Below, one piece after another: positions 8,330 through 17,712 of a stretch of DNA of 42,108 nucleotides. Below the pieces are notes generated by a model. The model did not search any database and had not been told where the DNA came from. It saw only the letters and a program-made list of their open reading frames with translations. The stretch's first letter is position 1. Each line of letters starts with the position of its first letter. The DNA is from Clostridium sp. (GTDB lineage Bacteria > Bacillota > Clostridia > Clostridiales > Clostridiaceae). The stretch spans positions 1-42,108 of the forward strand of contig NZ_JAENWM010000029.1 in NCBI RefSeq assembly GCF_016650035.1. The letters run 5' to 3'. The translations under genes were made by a program, and so were the position numbers.

Positions 8330-9775
8330 ATGAAATTAGAAAAAATTATGGAGAATATTAAATTTGATTTAATTCAGGGTAATATGGATATGGAAATAGT
8401 GGAAATTCAATATGATTCAAGAAAAGTTAAAAATGGTGACGTGTTTTTTTGTATAGAAGGATATAGTGTTGATGGTCATGAATATATACAAAATGCCATA
8501 ATAAATGGTGCTGTTGCCATTGTATGCCAGAAGAATATAGGAGAACTAAAAAACTGCACAGTTATTAGAACTGATGATACAAGAGTGGCACTTTCAATAA
8601 GTGCAGCTAATTACTATGGGAATCCTAGTAGCAAGATGAAAATGATAGGTATTACTGGCACTAATGGAAAAACAACTTCAGCATTTATGATTAAAGCTAT
8701 TTTAGAACAGGGTGGATATAAAGTTGGTCTTATAGGAACTATAGCAAATTATATTGATCAGAAGAAAATTCACACAGAGAGAACCACTCCAGAATCACTG
8801 GAGCTTCAAAAACTTTTTAATCAAATGGTGGATGCTAATGTTGATTATTGTGTTATGGAAGTATCTTCACACTCGTTGTATTTAAATAGGGTATATGGCA
8901 TAGAGTTTTGCGACAGTATTTTCACAAATTTAACTCAGGATCATTTAGATTTTCATAAAACTTTTGAAAATTATTTTAGTGCAAAATTAAAGTTGTTTGA
9001 AAATAGTGTGAACTCTATAATTAACATTGATGATACTTATGGCGAAAAAGCTTATAGTTTAATTAAAAGTAGTAAATTAACCTATGGACTTAACGATAAA
9101 GCAGATATTAGGGCCAGTGATATAAAAATGAATTCAAGGGGGAGCAAATTCACTTTAGAGTATAGTGATAAATCTATTGAAATAGAACTCAAAATACCAG
9201 GAAATTATAATGTATACAATGCCCTTGGTTCAATAGCTGTTTGCCTTAATCAAGGGATAGAGCTACCAGTCATTAAACTAGGGCTACAAGAGGTACAAGT
9301 GCCAGGTCGCTGTGAAATTGTAGGAGGTAATTATAACCTAGGTTTTGAAATAATTTTAGATTATGCTCATTCGCCAGATGGACTCGAGAATATACTTAAA
9401 ACTGCTAGGGGATTTACAAAATCTAAACTTATAAGTGTATTTGGTTGTGGTGGAGATAGAGATAAAACCAAAAGACCTATAATGGGTGTAATTGGAACTA
9501 ATTTAAGTGATTACTGCGTAATAACTTCCGATAATCCAAGAAATGAAGAACCACTAGATATAATTAAAGATGTAGTACGTGAAATTAAAAAACAAAATTT
9601 TGAAATTATAGAAAATAGACGCGAAGCTATAAAGAGAGCAATAGAAATGGCAGGGAGTGATGATGTAATTGTTATTGCAGGAAAAGGTCATGAGGATTAT
9701 CAGGTTTTAAAAGGTAAAACTATTCACTTTGATGAGCGAGAAGTTGTTTCAGAGATAATAAAGGAGCGAATATAG
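8330..9775 (+). CDS. murE: UDP-MurNAc-L-Ala-D-Glu:meso-diaminopimelate ligase
   Basis: MurE adds the third stem-peptide residue to UDP-MurNAc-dipeptide in the cytoplasm, using ATP. The Mur ligase P-loop is TGTNGKTT (residues 109-116), followed by the central domain and a C-terminal DNPRNEEP (from 401). DNPR is the known signature for meso-diaminopimelate rather than lysine, so the wall is predicted to be DAP-type. An upstream in-frame GTG (8321) is embedded in the ribosome binding site AAGGGAGTG; the ATG at 8330 is better spaced and gives 481 residues, the usual size. The gene stops directly against the murF start. Confidence 0.96.
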   Translation: MKLEKIMENIKFDLIQGNMDMEIVEIQYDSRKVKNGDVFFCIEGYSVDGHEYIQNAIINGAVAIVCQKNIGELKNCTVIRTDDTRVALSISAANYYGNPSSKMKMIGITGTNGKTTSAFMIKAILEQGGYKVGLIGTIANYIDQKKIHTERTTPESLELQKLFNQMVDANVDYCVMEVSSHSLYLNRVYGIEFCDSIFTNLTQDHLDFHKTFENYFSAKLKLFENSVNSIINIDDTYGEKAYSLIKSSKLTYGLNDKADIRASDIKMNSRGSKFTLEYSDKSIEIELKIPGNYNVYNALGSIAVCLNQGIELPVIKLGLQEVQVPGRCEIVGGNYNLGFEIILDYAHSPDGLENILKTARGFTKSKLISVFGCGGDRDKTKRPIMGVIGTNLSDYCVITSDNPRNEEPLDIIKDVVREIKKQNFEIIENRREAIKRAIEMAGSDDVIVIAGKGHEDYQVLKGKTIHFDEREVVSEIIKERI

Positions 9776-11170
9776 ATGGAGTACATTAGTCGTGACGAGA
9801 TAATAGAGGCAACAGGGGGAGAACTAATAGTTAAGGGCACAAACGCACTGTATAACAATGTTAGCATAGATACAAGAGCCATAAGGGATAATGATATCTT
9901 TATAGCCCTAAAAGGTGAAAATTTTAATGCTAATGATTTTGTTTTAGAAGCTAGTAAAAGTGGAGCTTCAATTTGTATAATTGATGAGGTGAAATTTAAA
10001 GTTGCAGAGCTAGATATGAAAACCTCTGTAATTATGGTAGGGGATACTAATAAGGTCATAATGCAGCTTGCAAAGTTTTATATAAATAAATTGAATATAA
10101 AAGTAGTGGGCATTACCGGTTCTACCGGTAAAACTTCTACAAAGGATTTGGTGGCAGCAGTTCTAAGCTCAAAATTCAAAGTATTTAAGACCTTAGGAAA
10201 TTTTAATAATGAAATAGGACTACCTATGATGATATTTAAGCTTAATAACACTTTTGATGTTGCTGTGCTTGAAATGGGTATGAGTGATTTTGGGGAAATT
10301 CATAGGTTATGTGATGTGGCTAGGCCTGATATTGCTATTATTACTAACATTGGAATGTCCCATATTGAAAATCTTAAGACTAGAGAAAATATTTTAAAAG
10401 CTAAAATGGAGATAACAGATTTCTTTAATAAGGACAGTATTTTAATTGTAAACTCGGATAATGATTTGTTAGAAGGTATAATTACATCAAAAGATAAGCT
10501 TATAAAAACAGGAATTGATTCTGAAGCAGACTATAAAGCCGTTGATTTAAATATTTACCAGGAAAAAATAACATTTAATATATTAGAAGCTGGAAATTTA
10601 ATAAAGAAAACAATTGAGGTAGATATACCTGGAAGGCACAATGTTCTAAATTCGTTACTAGCAGTAGCCACTGCTAGAGAGCTGGGTATGAATTATGATG
10701 AAATTGCAGTGGGTTTTAAAAAGCTCGAAGCTACGTCAATGCGTTTAGATATAATAAAAGGAAACAAATTCACTATAGTAAATGACTGTTATAATGCTAG
10801 TCCAGACTCAATGATAGCCGCAATTGACGTGCTTTGTAATATCTCTGGAAAATCTAAAATTGCAATACTAGGTACTATGAGGGAACTTGGAACTAGCTCC
10901 TTTCAGGCTCATAAACAAGTAGGTGCTTATGCAAAAGATAAGAATATTGATTTATTAATTACCTTAGGTGAATTTAATCAGGCATATAGTGAAGGATTTG
11001 TGGATATAGATAAATATAGAAGTTTTGATACTTATGATGAAGTAATTTCCTTCCTAGAGGGTATCCTCTCTGAAAATGATGTTGTTTTAGTTAAAGCCTC
11101 AAGATATATGAAATTTGAGAGTATAGTAAATTGCCTAGGAAATATAAAGTCTAAAGAGGTGATGGGATAA
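9776..11170 (+). CDS. murF: UDP-MurNAc-tripeptide:D-Ala-D-Ala ligase
   Basis: MurF completes the pentapeptide by adding D-Ala-D-Ala. At 464 residues it has normal length. Seen are the N-terminal Mur ligase domain with SIDTRAI, the ATP loop GSTGKT (115-120), NFNNEIGLP after it, AVLEMGMS and [11 protein letters not shown]. Its ATG follows the murE stop codon with no gap, and its ribosome binding site (AAGGAG) lies within murE, suggesting tight translational coupling. Its TAA overlaps the mraY ATG by one base. Confidence 0.97.
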   Translation: MEYISRDEIIEATGGELIVKGTNALYNNVSIDTRAIRDNDIFIALKGENFNANDFVLEASKSGASICIIDEVKFKVAELDMKTSVIMVGDTNKVIMQLAKFYINKLNIKVVGITGSTGKTSTKDLVAAVLSSKFKVFKTLGNFNNEIGLPMMIFKLNNTFDVAVLEMGMSDFGEIHRLCDVARPDIAIITNIGMSHIENLKTRENILKAKMEITDFFNKDSILIVNSDNDLLEGIITSKDKLIKTGIDSEADYKAVDLNIYQEKITFNILEAGNLIKKTIEVDIPGRHNVLNSLLAVATARELGMNYDEIAVGFKKLEATSMRLDIIKGNKFTIVNDCYNASPDSMIAAIDVLCNISGKSKIAILGTMRELGTSSFQAHKQVGAYAKDKNIDLLITLGEFNQAYSEGFVDIDKYRSFDTYDEVISFLEGILSENDVVLVKASRYMKFESIVNCLGNIKSKEVMG

Positions 11171-12120
11171 TGGGTATAATTATTTATTCAGTTTTAATTG
11201 CATTTTTATTATCAATCATGCAAGGTCCATTACTAATTCCCTTACTGCATAAACTTAAATTCGGCCAAAATATAAGGGAAGAGGGGCCTAGAAGTCATCT
11301 AAAAAAAGCAGGAACCCCAACTATGGGTGGTATTATATTCATGACTTCAACAATAATTACCATGTTAATTATTGTTAGGCATGTTAATGATGAAGCTATG
11401 ATTGTATTATATTGTTTTGTAGCTTTTGGGTTAATCGGACTTATTGATGATTTAATTAAAACAATACGTAAGAAAAATGAAGGACTTAGCTCTAAACAAA
11501 AGATGTTTCTTATAGTTGTAGTATCAGGTTTAATAGGTTATTATACTTCAATTAAAATAGGGACTGATATAATGATACCATTTTTAAATAAGTCCGTAAA
11601 TTTAGGAGTTTGGTATGTGCCTTTTATTATTGTATATTTTGCAGCTACCACAAATTCAGTTAATTTAACGGATGGATTAGATGGGCTAGCTACGAGCGTT
11701 ACAATAGTAGTTATGACATTCTTTGCTCTAGTTAGTAATAGCTTGTCTAATGCTACTCTAGCAATATTCTGTGCTTCTCTTGCAGGCGCATTATTAGGAT
11801 TTTTGAAATTCAACTCATATAAAGCACAAATTTTTATGGGAGATATGGGGTCTTTAGCACTAGGGGGAGCAGTTGCTGCAGTTGCAATGATATTAAAACA
11901 GCCACTACTCGTTATGATTGTAGGTGGCATATATGTTCTAGAGGCTGTTTCGGTTATTATTCAAGTTTCGGTGTTTAAGGCTACAGGTAAAAGAGTATTT
12001 AAGATGTCTCCAATTCATCATCATTTTGAACTAGTTGGGTGGCATGAAACTAAAGTTGTTGCAGTGTTTTCCATTATAACAGTTGTTTTATGTTTAGTTG
12101 GATTTCTATCATTTCTCTAG
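11170..12120 (+). CDS. mraY: Phospho-MurNAc-pentapeptide translocase
   Basis: MraY transfers phospho-MurNAc-pentapeptide to undecaprenyl phosphate to make lipid I. The 316-residue polytopic protein (about ten membrane segments) carries [16 protein letters not shown] near residue 37, the DDLIK aspartates, [10 protein letters not shown] and the C-terminal [12 protein letters not shown] motif. It overlaps murF through TAATG. In Bacillus murD follows mraY; here spoVE follows directly, so murD must lie elsewhere. Confidence 0.97.
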   Translation: MGIIIYSVLIAFLLSIMQGPLLIPLLHKLKFGQNIREEGPRSHLKKAGTPTMGGIIFMTSTIITMLIIVRHVNDEAMIVLYCFVAFGLIGLIDDLIKTIRKKNEGLSSKQKMFLIVVVSGLIGYYTSIKIGTDIMIPFLNKSVNLGVWYVPFIIVYFAATTNSVNLTDGLDGLATSVTIVVMTFFALVSNSLSNATLAIFCASLAGALLGFLKFNSYKAQIFMGDMGSLALGGAVAAVAMILKQPLLVMIVGGIYVLEAVSVIIQVSVFKATGKRVFKMSPIHHHFELVGWHETKVVAVFSIITVVLCLVGFLSFL

Positions 12121-12143
12121 TAGCGATATAAGGGGTGTATAAT

Positions 12144-13250
12144 ATGAAAAAGTCTAGTGTGAAGATGGGGCAAATAGATTTTATGTTGTTTGCAACCGTT
12201 GTACTTCTTGTAACCATAGGGGTATTAATGGTTTTTAGTGCCAGTTCATGGTATTCACTTGTGAAGTTAGATGATCCGGATTACTATTTTAAAAAACAGA
12301 TGATGTGGGCAGTTCTAGGTTTTATTTTTATGGCTATAGCGATTAAAACTGATTATCATAAATACAAACAATATACTGGCCTCATTATGATAATTACAAT
12401 GATATTATTAATTGCCGTATTTGCATTCGATGGCATTAACGGAGCTAAGCGATGGATACCACTTGGCTTTGCAAATATTCAACCATCCGAAATTGCAAAA
12501 TATACTATTGTATTATTTATGGCTAAAAGTTTAGATTTAAAGGGAGAAAAAATTAAAAGCTTTTCTAGGGGAGTGCTTCCATACCTGTTAGTTTCAGGAT
12601 TTTATGCAGGAATAATTCTGATGGAGCCAAATTTAAGTATTGCATCTATTATAATGATTGTTACTGTAATTATTCTATTTACAGCAGGGGCAAGACTTAA
12701 ACATCTCTTTGTTATAGGATCCTCGCTAGTGGCGGCAGTTGTTGTTTTAATATTAATTGCACCATATAGATTGAAAAGACTTACGAGTTTTATGGACCCG
12801 TTTGCTGATAGCCAAGGTGATGGATACCAGCTAGTTCAATCACTTCTTGCCCTTGGGTCGGGAGGAGTTACAGGAGCAGGGATTGGTCAATCAAGACAAA
12901 AATGCTTATACATACCGGAACCTCACACGGATTTTATTTTTGCTATAATTGGTGAAGAGTCAGGGTTAATCGGAGTTATATTTATAATCTTACTGTTCCT
13001 TATCTTTGTATGGCGTGGTATTAAAGTAGCAGTTACAGCTAAAGATATGTACGGTACCCTTTTAGCTATAGGAATTACAGCGGTCATTGCTGTTCAAGCA
13101 ATTATAAATATAGCGGTAGTAACTGGATCAATGCCAGTAACCGGTGTGCCTCTTCCATTTATAAGTTATGGAGGCTCAGCTCTTGTTTTTAATATGTTTG
13201 CCATGGGAATACTTTTAAATGTATCAAGGCAAACTGTAAATAGAAATTAA
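12144..13250 (+). CDS. spoVE: SEDS-family peptidoglycan glycosyltransferase SpoVE/FtsW
   Basis: This SEDS polymerase has about ten membrane segments and 368 residues. Recognisable are the N-terminal GVLMVFSASSW, GANGAKRW-like GINGAKRWIPLG, the extracellular-loop motif PEPHTDFIFAIIGEESG, and GVPLPFISYGGSAL near the C-terminus. It polymerises lipid II with a class B PBP, presumably the upstream SpoVD-type protein. An upstream GTG (12135) lies inside the ribosome binding site AAGGGGTG, so the ATG at 12144 is preferred. FtsW and SpoVE are close paralogues; the choice of name is from context, not function. Confidence 0.93.
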   Translation: MKKSSVKMGQIDFMLFATVVLLVTIGVLMVFSASSWYSLVKLDDPDYYFKKQMMWAVLGFIFMAIAIKTDYHKYKQYTGLIMIITMILLIAVFAFDGINGAKRWIPLGFANIQPSEIAKYTIVLFMAKSLDLKGEKIKSFSRGVLPYLLVSGFYAGIILMEPNLSIASIIMIVTVIILFTAGARLKHLFVIGSSLVAAVVVLILIAPYRLKRLTSFMDPFADSQGDGYQLVQSLLALGSGGVTGAGIGQSRQKCLYIPEPHTDFIFAIIGEESGLIGVIFIILLFLIFVWRGIKVAVTAKDMYGTLLAIGITAVIAVQAIINIAVVTGSMPVTGVPLPFISYGGSALVFNMFAMGILLNVSRQTVNRN

Positions 13251-13476
13251 AATTAGAAAGAAGGCGTGCAATTATGCATGGCTTTTTCTATGTTGCGCCC
13301 ATTATGGGCGTAATCTATCCATTTCTAAGGATAGAATATGAATTTTTTAAAAATACTAAAAAATACATCAGAATAGAGATGAAAATAATTACATTAAGTG
13401 TTATTATATATATAATAGATAAGTTTGAATCAAATTTAGAATGTAATAATATATGTTATTAAACGAGGGGAAATGA
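13251..13476 (+). other. Spacer with hairpins where murG would be expected
   Basis: Between spoVE and divIB lies 226 nt with a short palindrome (CGCCCATTATGGGCG, 13296-13310) and a second inverted repeat (CTATCC at 13315-13320, GGATAG at 13329-13334). No T-run follows either. Many relatives carry murG here; no MurG motif is readable in any frame. It may be a deletion scar or a small regulatory RNA segment. Confidence 0.4.
13274..13462 (+). CDS. Doubtful small hydrophobic ORF (62 aa)
   Basis: This 62-codon frame starts with ATG about 9 nt after AGAAGG, so it could be translated. It has two hydrophobic stretches (residues 3-18 and 39-48) and a cysteine-containing end. I recognise no family. 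It overlaps two hairpins and lies between spoVE and divIB, so it may be chance in an AT-rich spacer. Confidence 0.2.
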   Translation: MHGFFYVAPIMGVIYPFLRIEYEFFKNTKKYIRIEMKIITLSVIIYIIDKFESNLECNNICY

Positions 13477-14280
13477 ATGAAGGACAATAATAATAGCATC
13501 GATAAAGGAAATTATATAATAGCGCACAGTGAGAATTTATTAAAAAAAAGAAAAAAGAAAAAGAAAGTAAGGAAACTTATGTTACTTGTGATAATTATGG
13601 TATCTACTTTGGTTACATTATGCCTTAAATTGCCTTATTTTAATATTACAAATGTTGAAATTACAGGGAATATAAATGTTTCTAACGCTAAAATTAATGA
13701 GCAAGTTAGTGCTCACTTAAATAATAATATTTTTTACGCTAGTTTTGAGGATAGTAAGAAACAAATTATAGAAAACCCATACACTCTAGACGTAAAAATT
13801 AAAAAAAAGCTACCCAATAAAATTTTAATTGAAATTGAGGAAAGAGTAGCTGTTTTTTATGGAAAAGTAAATGATATTTATTACATTATAGATAATCAAG
13901 GAAAACTATTGGAACAAAGATCTAATATTAAAGATATGAACATAGTTAATTTAGTTGGACTTAATCTGGAAAAGTGCAAAGTAGGAGATGCAATCTTATC
14001 AGACGATAGGAAAATTGAAATTGCTAATGACATAGCAAACATTATTAATGATTATAGAAAGACTAAAGATAATATAATTATTAGTAGTGTAGATATAAGT
14101 GATGTTTTAGATGTGAAAGCTTTCTCTGGAAAAATGTGTATTAAACTTGGAACGAGCGAAGACTTAGAAAATAAGTTTAATAGGGCAATAATTATCTTAT
14201 CACAACCAAAATATAAAGCTGCTACAGGTTATGTAGATGTTAGGTATAAAGCAAATCCAGTAGCTTTTATAGAAGATTAG
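13477..14280 (+). CDS. divIB: Cell division protein DivIB/FtsQ
   Basis: A bitopic division protein of 267 residues. A very basic cytoplasmic tail (KKRKKKKKVRK near 23-33) is followed by one membrane segment (about 34-52). A POTRA domain begins at FNITNVEITGN, and the beta domain contains EERVAVFYGKVNDIYYIID. DivIB bridges FtsL/DivIC and the septal PBP. Ribosome binding site AGGGG precedes the ATG. Gene order (after spoVE, before DUF881 and sbp) matches other clostridia. Confidence 0.92.
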   Translation: MKDNNNSIDKGNYIIAHSENLLKKRKKKKKVRKLMLLVIIMVSTLVTLCLKLPYFNITNVEITGNINVSNAKINEQVSAHLNNNIFYASFEDSKKQIIENPYTLDVKIKKKLPNKILIEIEERVAVFYGKVNDIYYIIDNQGKLLEQRSNIKDMNIVNLVGLNLEKCKVGDAILSDDRKIEIANDIANIINDYRKTKDNIIISSVDISDVLDVKAFSGKMCIKLGTSEDLENKFNRAIIILSQPKYKAATGYVDVRYKANPVAFIED

Positions 14281-14334
14281 AAGTTAAAGAATTAACAATA
14301 AATATATCCCTCAGACACAGTAAGGAGGAAGGCT

Positions 14335-15057
14335 ATGAAGAAATTTAGAGCTCAAATATCAATTGGTTTAATATGTGCGTTGTTAGGATTTATGATAACA
14401 TACCAACTTAAAGTATTAAACAAGCAAAACACAGCAGCAACAGATGTTAATAAGAATACACCAGAAATTATAACTGAAAACGTACAACTTAAAAAGCAAA
14501 TAGAAGAAACAAAGAAGAAAATCTCTGAATTAGAAGCTAAAACAAGTGAATATGAAAGTGCTGCAAGTGGAAGAGATCAGGAAAGTAAATTGTTATACGA
14601 GGCGTTAAATGAGTCAAGAATACTGACTGGGGGCACTGAAGTAGAAGGAGAAGGTGTAATAATTTACATAGATCCTAGGATTGATATTTTTGATAGTAGC
14701 ATTGGAGAGACAAATATTCGAGATGTGGATTTAGTTCATATAAGAAATGAATTAAACGCAGTAGATGCTGAAGCGATTTCCATTAATGGTATTAGGTTAA
14801 CTTCCCGTAGTGCTATACGGACCGGTGGTAATGCAATTATTATAAATGATGAGAGAATTCCGTCGAATGAGAGAATTACGATTAACGTAATTGGAAACAA
14901 GAAGCTTTTAGTTAGTGCAATGGAATTCCCAGGCACACTTTCAGAACAATTACTTAATAGTTTTACAATAAAGACAACACCGACAGACAAAGTATTAATT
15001 CCTAAATATAATAAAACATATAAATTTGAGTTTGCTAAACCAGTAGAAAAAGAATAG
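14335..15057 (+). CDS. DUF881 family membrane-anchored protein (YlxW/YlxX type), copy 1
   Basis: A 240-residue protein with an N-terminal signal anchor (about 8-25), a Gln/Glu/Lys-rich coiled coil (about 48-85) and a DUF881 domain. The domain contains GEGVIIYIDP, RDVDLVHIRNELNAVDAEAISINGIR and TGGNAIIINDERI. DUF881 genes flank sbp between divIB and ftsA/ftsZ in many Firmicutes; their biochemical function is unknown. A strong TAAGGAGGAAGG ribosome binding site is present. It shares fold and motif order with the second DUF881 gene downstream but is clearly diverged. Confidence 0.9.
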   Translation: MKKFRAQISIGLICALLGFMITYQLKVLNKQNTAATDVNKNTPEIITENVQLKKQIEETKKKISELEAKTSEYESAASGRDQESKLLYEALNESRILTGGTEVEGEGVIIYIDPRIDIFDSSIGETNIRDVDLVHIRNELNAVDAEAISINGIRLTSRSAIRTGGNAIIINDERIPSNERITINVIGNKKLLVSAMEFPGTLSEQLLNSFTIKTTPTDKVLIPKYNKTYKFEFAKPVEKE

Positions 15058-15078
15058 AAATAAAATAGAGGTGATAAA

Positions 15079-15420
15079 ATGGTTGCTTTTGTAGGATTAT
15101 TAATAGGTATTATATTAGGAATTGTATGGAATGTGGAAATTCCAGTTAAATTTTCTCCATATATTTCTGTAGCAATTTTTGCATGTTTGGATTCAGTATT
15201 CGGAGCGCTCCGAGGGTCAATTTCCCATAATTTCAGAGCTGATATTTTCATATCAGGTTTTTTTGGGAATGCAGCACTAGCTGTAGCAATGGTTTATTTA
15301 GGGGATAAACTCGGAATTCCAATTTATTTGGCTGCCGTTATTGTATTTGGCGGAAGGATATTTGATAACTTTGCAATTATAAGGCGAATTTTAATAGACA
15401 AAACCAAATCCCACTCATGA
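15079..15420 (+). CDS. sbp: Small basic protein Sbp (DUF1290)
   Basis: A 113-residue integral membrane protein with about three hydrophobic segments. Its conserved core includes PYISVAIFACLDSVFGALR and DIFISGFFGNAALA, typical of DUF1290/Sbp. It sits between two DUF881 genes with short gaps (21 nt and 9 nt), so all three are likely one transcript. Its function is not established; constant linkage to division genes suggests a role in septation or envelope organisation. Confidence 0.92.
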   Translation: MVAFVGLLIGIILGIVWNVEIPVKFSPYISVAIFACLDSVFGALRGSISHNFRADIFISGFFGNAALAVAMVYLGDKLGIPIYLAAVIVFGGRIFDNFAIIRRILIDKTKSHS

Positions 15421-15429
15421 GGTGATTAA

Positions 15430-16149
15430 ATGAAAAATAATGAAGCTACCATATTTGTTTTTATCGCTTCCATAATTATAGGACTTCTTATATCTATGAA
15501 CCTAGGGTTTGAAGGGGAAATTAATTTTTTAGATGTGAAACAATACAATGAAGCCTATAATGAGAGAAGTAAACTGTATTTAGAACTAAACAATTTACAA
15601 CACGAATATTTCAGTATAAATTCAAGGTTTAAAAAATATGATACTAGTTATAACGCTGACTCTAAAATTTTAGAAGAAATACAAAAGGAAGTTATTTATA
15701 ACAATCAAATTTTAGGAAAAAGTGACCTTGAAGGGCCAGGAGTTATAGTTACATTAGATGATGGAATAGCACTTACTAGTAGTTATGATGATAATATGTT
15801 AGTGACAGTTCATAACATAGATATTGAGCGAGTGATAAATGACCTGAGAAATGCAGGCGCAGAAGCCACTGAAGTAAATGGTATCAGGGTTACATATAAT
15901 AATTCTGTTATATGTGTTGGCGTTCCTATTATTTTTAGCGGAATTAAGATTCCTGCACCTTTTTACATTAGTGCCATAGGAAACCAAGATTTGATGTATA
16001 ATTATTTAAATAAAGAGCAATCTCATATAATGTCATTAAGGCTTAGAGAAATTGAAGTTAGTATTGAGAAGAAAGAAAAAATTAAAATATTATCTTATAC
16101 AGGAGAATTTAAACATGAGTATGTGGTGCCTTTAACTAAAAAAGATTAA
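15430..16149 (+). CDS. DUF881 family membrane-anchored protein (YlxW/YlxX type), copy 2
   Basis: A 239-residue paralogue of the gene two positions upstream. It has an N-terminal membrane anchor (about 7-25), a heptad-rich stretch (about 40-85) and a DUF881 domain with GPGVIVTLDDG, VHNIDIERVINDLRNAGAEA and EVNGIRVTYN. The start ATG lies 9 nt after the sbp stop, with GAGGTGAT as ribosome binding site overlapping that stop. In relatives ftsA and/or ftsZ usually follow; here neither does. Confidence 0.9.
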   Translation: MKNNEATIFVFIASIIIGLLISMNLGFEGEINFLDVKQYNEAYNERSKLYLELNNLQHEYFSINSRFKKYDTSYNADSKILEEIQKEVIYNNQILGKSDLEGPGVIVTLDDGIALTSSYDDNMLVTVHNIDIERVINDLRNAGAEATEVNGIRVTYNNSVICVGVPIIFSGIKIPAPFYISAIGNQDLMYNYLNKEQSHIMSLRLREIEVSIEKKEKIKILSYTGEFKHEYVVPLTKKD

Positions 16150-16158
16150 TAAAATTAA

Positions 16159-16260
16159 AAATTACATTCAAATATTGAAGGAGTTTCTTTATTCAATGAA
16201 GAATTAAAAGAGAAAAGGATATTACAATTAACAATTGATTTTTACATAATAAAACAGTAA
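16159..16260 (+). pseudogene. Possible orphan 3' tail of a lost gene
   Basis: A 33-codon stretch open from a stop at 16156 to TAA at 16258 encodes a protein-like segment (GVSLFNEELKEKRILQLTI within it). It has no ATG/GTG/TTG start placed behind a ribosome binding site. Composition looks coding rather than random. It lies exactly where ftsZ/spoIIGA/sigE/sigG or other genes separate DUF881 from ylmE in relatives, so it could be the remnant of a deleted gene. I do not recognise the parent family, and chance is possible. Confidence 0.25.
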
Positions 16261-16273
16261 GGAGGGATGATAA

Positions 16274-16945
16274 TTGGCAATTGGTGAAGTTTATAACAAA
16301 TTAAAAAATGAAATTCCAGAAGGAGTAACACTTGTTTGTGTTTCTAAAACCAGACAAATAAGTGAAATACAAGAGGCATATGCATCTGGGGCTAGAGATT
16401 TTGGTGAAAATAAAGTACAGGAATTAATGGATAAATATGACAGCATAAGTGAAGATGTTAGATGGCATTTTATAGGACATTTACAAAGGAATAAGGTTAA
16501 ATATATTGTTGGGAAAGTTCATCTTATTCATTCTTTAGATAGCATACGATTACTTCGAGAAATAGAAAAACGATATGGAGATAAAGATGAGATTGCTAAC
16601 TTATTAATTCAAGTTAATATAGGCAGTGAAAGTACCAAGACTGGTATAGCAGTTAAAGATTTAGAAGCTCTAATAAAAGCTTGTGAAAACTGCAACAATA
16701 TAAAAATCAAAGGTCTCATGGCTACAATTCCAATTGGTGGCGATAAGGATTGTAGAAAGTACTTTAGTGAGATGAAAACTATATTCGATAATTTAAAAAC
16801 TTCTGAATATAAAAATGTTACAATGGAATTTCTGTCTTTAGGTATGAGTTCAGATTATGAGATTGCAATAGACTCGGGAGCTAATATGATAAGACTTGGA
16901 ACGGAAATATTTGGAAAAAGAGATTACAAAAAACTGGAGGTATAA
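16274..16945 (+). CDS. ylmE: YggS/YlmE family PLP-binding protein
   Basis: A single-domain alanine racemase-fold PLP protein (PLPBP family, 223 residues) involved in PLP homeostasis. Seen are LVCVSKTR with the PLP lysine (about residue 25), FGENKVQEL, WHFIGHLQRNKVK, HSLDS, VNIGSESTKTG, and LSLGMSSDYEIAI with RLGTEIFG at the end. The start is TTG: the ATG seven bases upstream is out of frame and stops quickly, and TAAGGAGGGATG is well spaced for the TTG. It leads the ylmE-sepF-ylmG-ylmH-divIVA run known from Bacillus. Confidence 0.94.
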   Translation: MAIGEVYNKLKNEIPEGVTLVCVSKTRQISEIQEAYASGARDFGENKVQELMDKYDSISEDVRWHFIGHLQRNKVKYIVGKVHLIHSLDSIRLLREIEKRYGDKDEIANLLIQVNIGSESTKTGIAVKDLEALIKACENCNNIKIKGLMATIPIGGDKDCRKYFSEMKTIFDNLKTSEYKNVTMEFLSLGMSSDYEIAIDSGANMIRLGTEIFGKRDYKKLEV

Positions 16946-16947
16946 AA

Positions 16948-17391
16948 ATGAGTAAAGTAATGAATAAGGTAATGGGTTTTTTAGGTATGGCAGAGGAAGC
17001 TGTGGACGAAGTTGAAGAAATGGATAATGAAGACGACAACATGGATATTGAATCCCTTATGAGTACAAACAAAAAACAAAGTAAAATTGTGAATATCCAT
17101 ACCACATCATCTGCAAAAGTGGTTATTATAAAACCAGATGATTTCGATGAAGCAACTACTATAAGTGATAATTTAAAATCTAGAAAAATAGTAGTAGTTA
17201 ATACAACTGGATTAGAACCTAAAACTGGTCAAAGGCTATTAGATTTTATTGGAGGAGCTTGTTATGCATTAGGCGGTGAGCTACAGCAGATAGAAAAAGG
17301 AGTATATATAATTTCTCCATCCAATGTAGAAGTGGATAATGCATTAAAAAATGAACTAAGTTCAAAAGGAATTTTCAATTGGAATAAATAA
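16948..17391 (+). CDS. sepF: Cell division protein SepF
   Basis: SepF (147 residues) is an FtsZ-bundling, membrane-tethering protein. The N-terminus (MSKVMNKVMGFLGM) can form the amphipathic membrane helix. An acidic linker (about 18-40) follows, then the SepF core from about 60 with KPDDFDEATTISDNLKS, LDFIGGACYALGG and GVYIISPSNVEV. It starts 2 nt after the ylmE stop, with ACTGGAGG inside ylmE. Its presence implies an FtsZ partner encoded outside the window. Confidence 0.95.
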   Translation: MSKVMNKVMGFLGMAEEAVDEVEEMDNEDDNMDIESLMSTNKKQSKIVNIHTTSSAKVVIIKPDDFDEATTISDNLKSRKIVVVNTTGLEPKTGQRLLDFIGGACYALGGELQQIEKGVYIISPSNVEVDNALKNELSSKGIFNWNK

Positions 17392-17429
17392 TAAGTATCC
17401 CCTAAAAAGGAATCTAGGAGGTATAAAAT

Positions 17430-17687
17430 TTGTTATATAATTTTTTTGGTATGCTTTTTAACGTATTACAAGGTGCAATATGGATTGATGTGATTTTATC
17501 TTGGGTATATCCTAATCGCACAAATCAATATATAGAATTATTGCATAAGATTACAGGCCCTCTTTTATTACCGGGCAGAAAAATTCAAGAAAAGTATTTA
17601 GGAAATACAATGGTAGATTGGTCACCGCTTATTGCACTTTTAATTTTAATGTTTGCAAAAGGATTCGTACTAGGGCTACTTAGATAA
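17430..17687 (+). CDS. ylmG: YggT family membrane protein YlmG
   Basis: An 85-residue protein with two hydrophobic hairpin segments and the YggT-family signature WVYPNRTNQY followed by ITGPLLLPGRK. The start is TTG, 7 nt after CTAGGAGGT. It sits in the conserved sepF-ylmG-ylmH order. YlmG homologues influence division or nucleoid/plastid organisation in other organisms; no enzymatic activity is known. Confidence 0.92.
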   Translation: MLYNFFGMLFNVLQGAIWIDVILSWVYPNRTNQYIELLHKITGPLLLPGRKIQEKYLGNTMVDWSPLIALLILMFAKGFVLGLLR

Positions 17688-17712
17688 ATTAGTAGATTAA
17701 AGGAAGAGTTAA

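Noticed and set aside
14736-15251. 171-codon minus-strand open frame spanning DUF881 and sbp
   Set aside because: Crosses two well-supported plus-strand genes and has no recognisable protein features.
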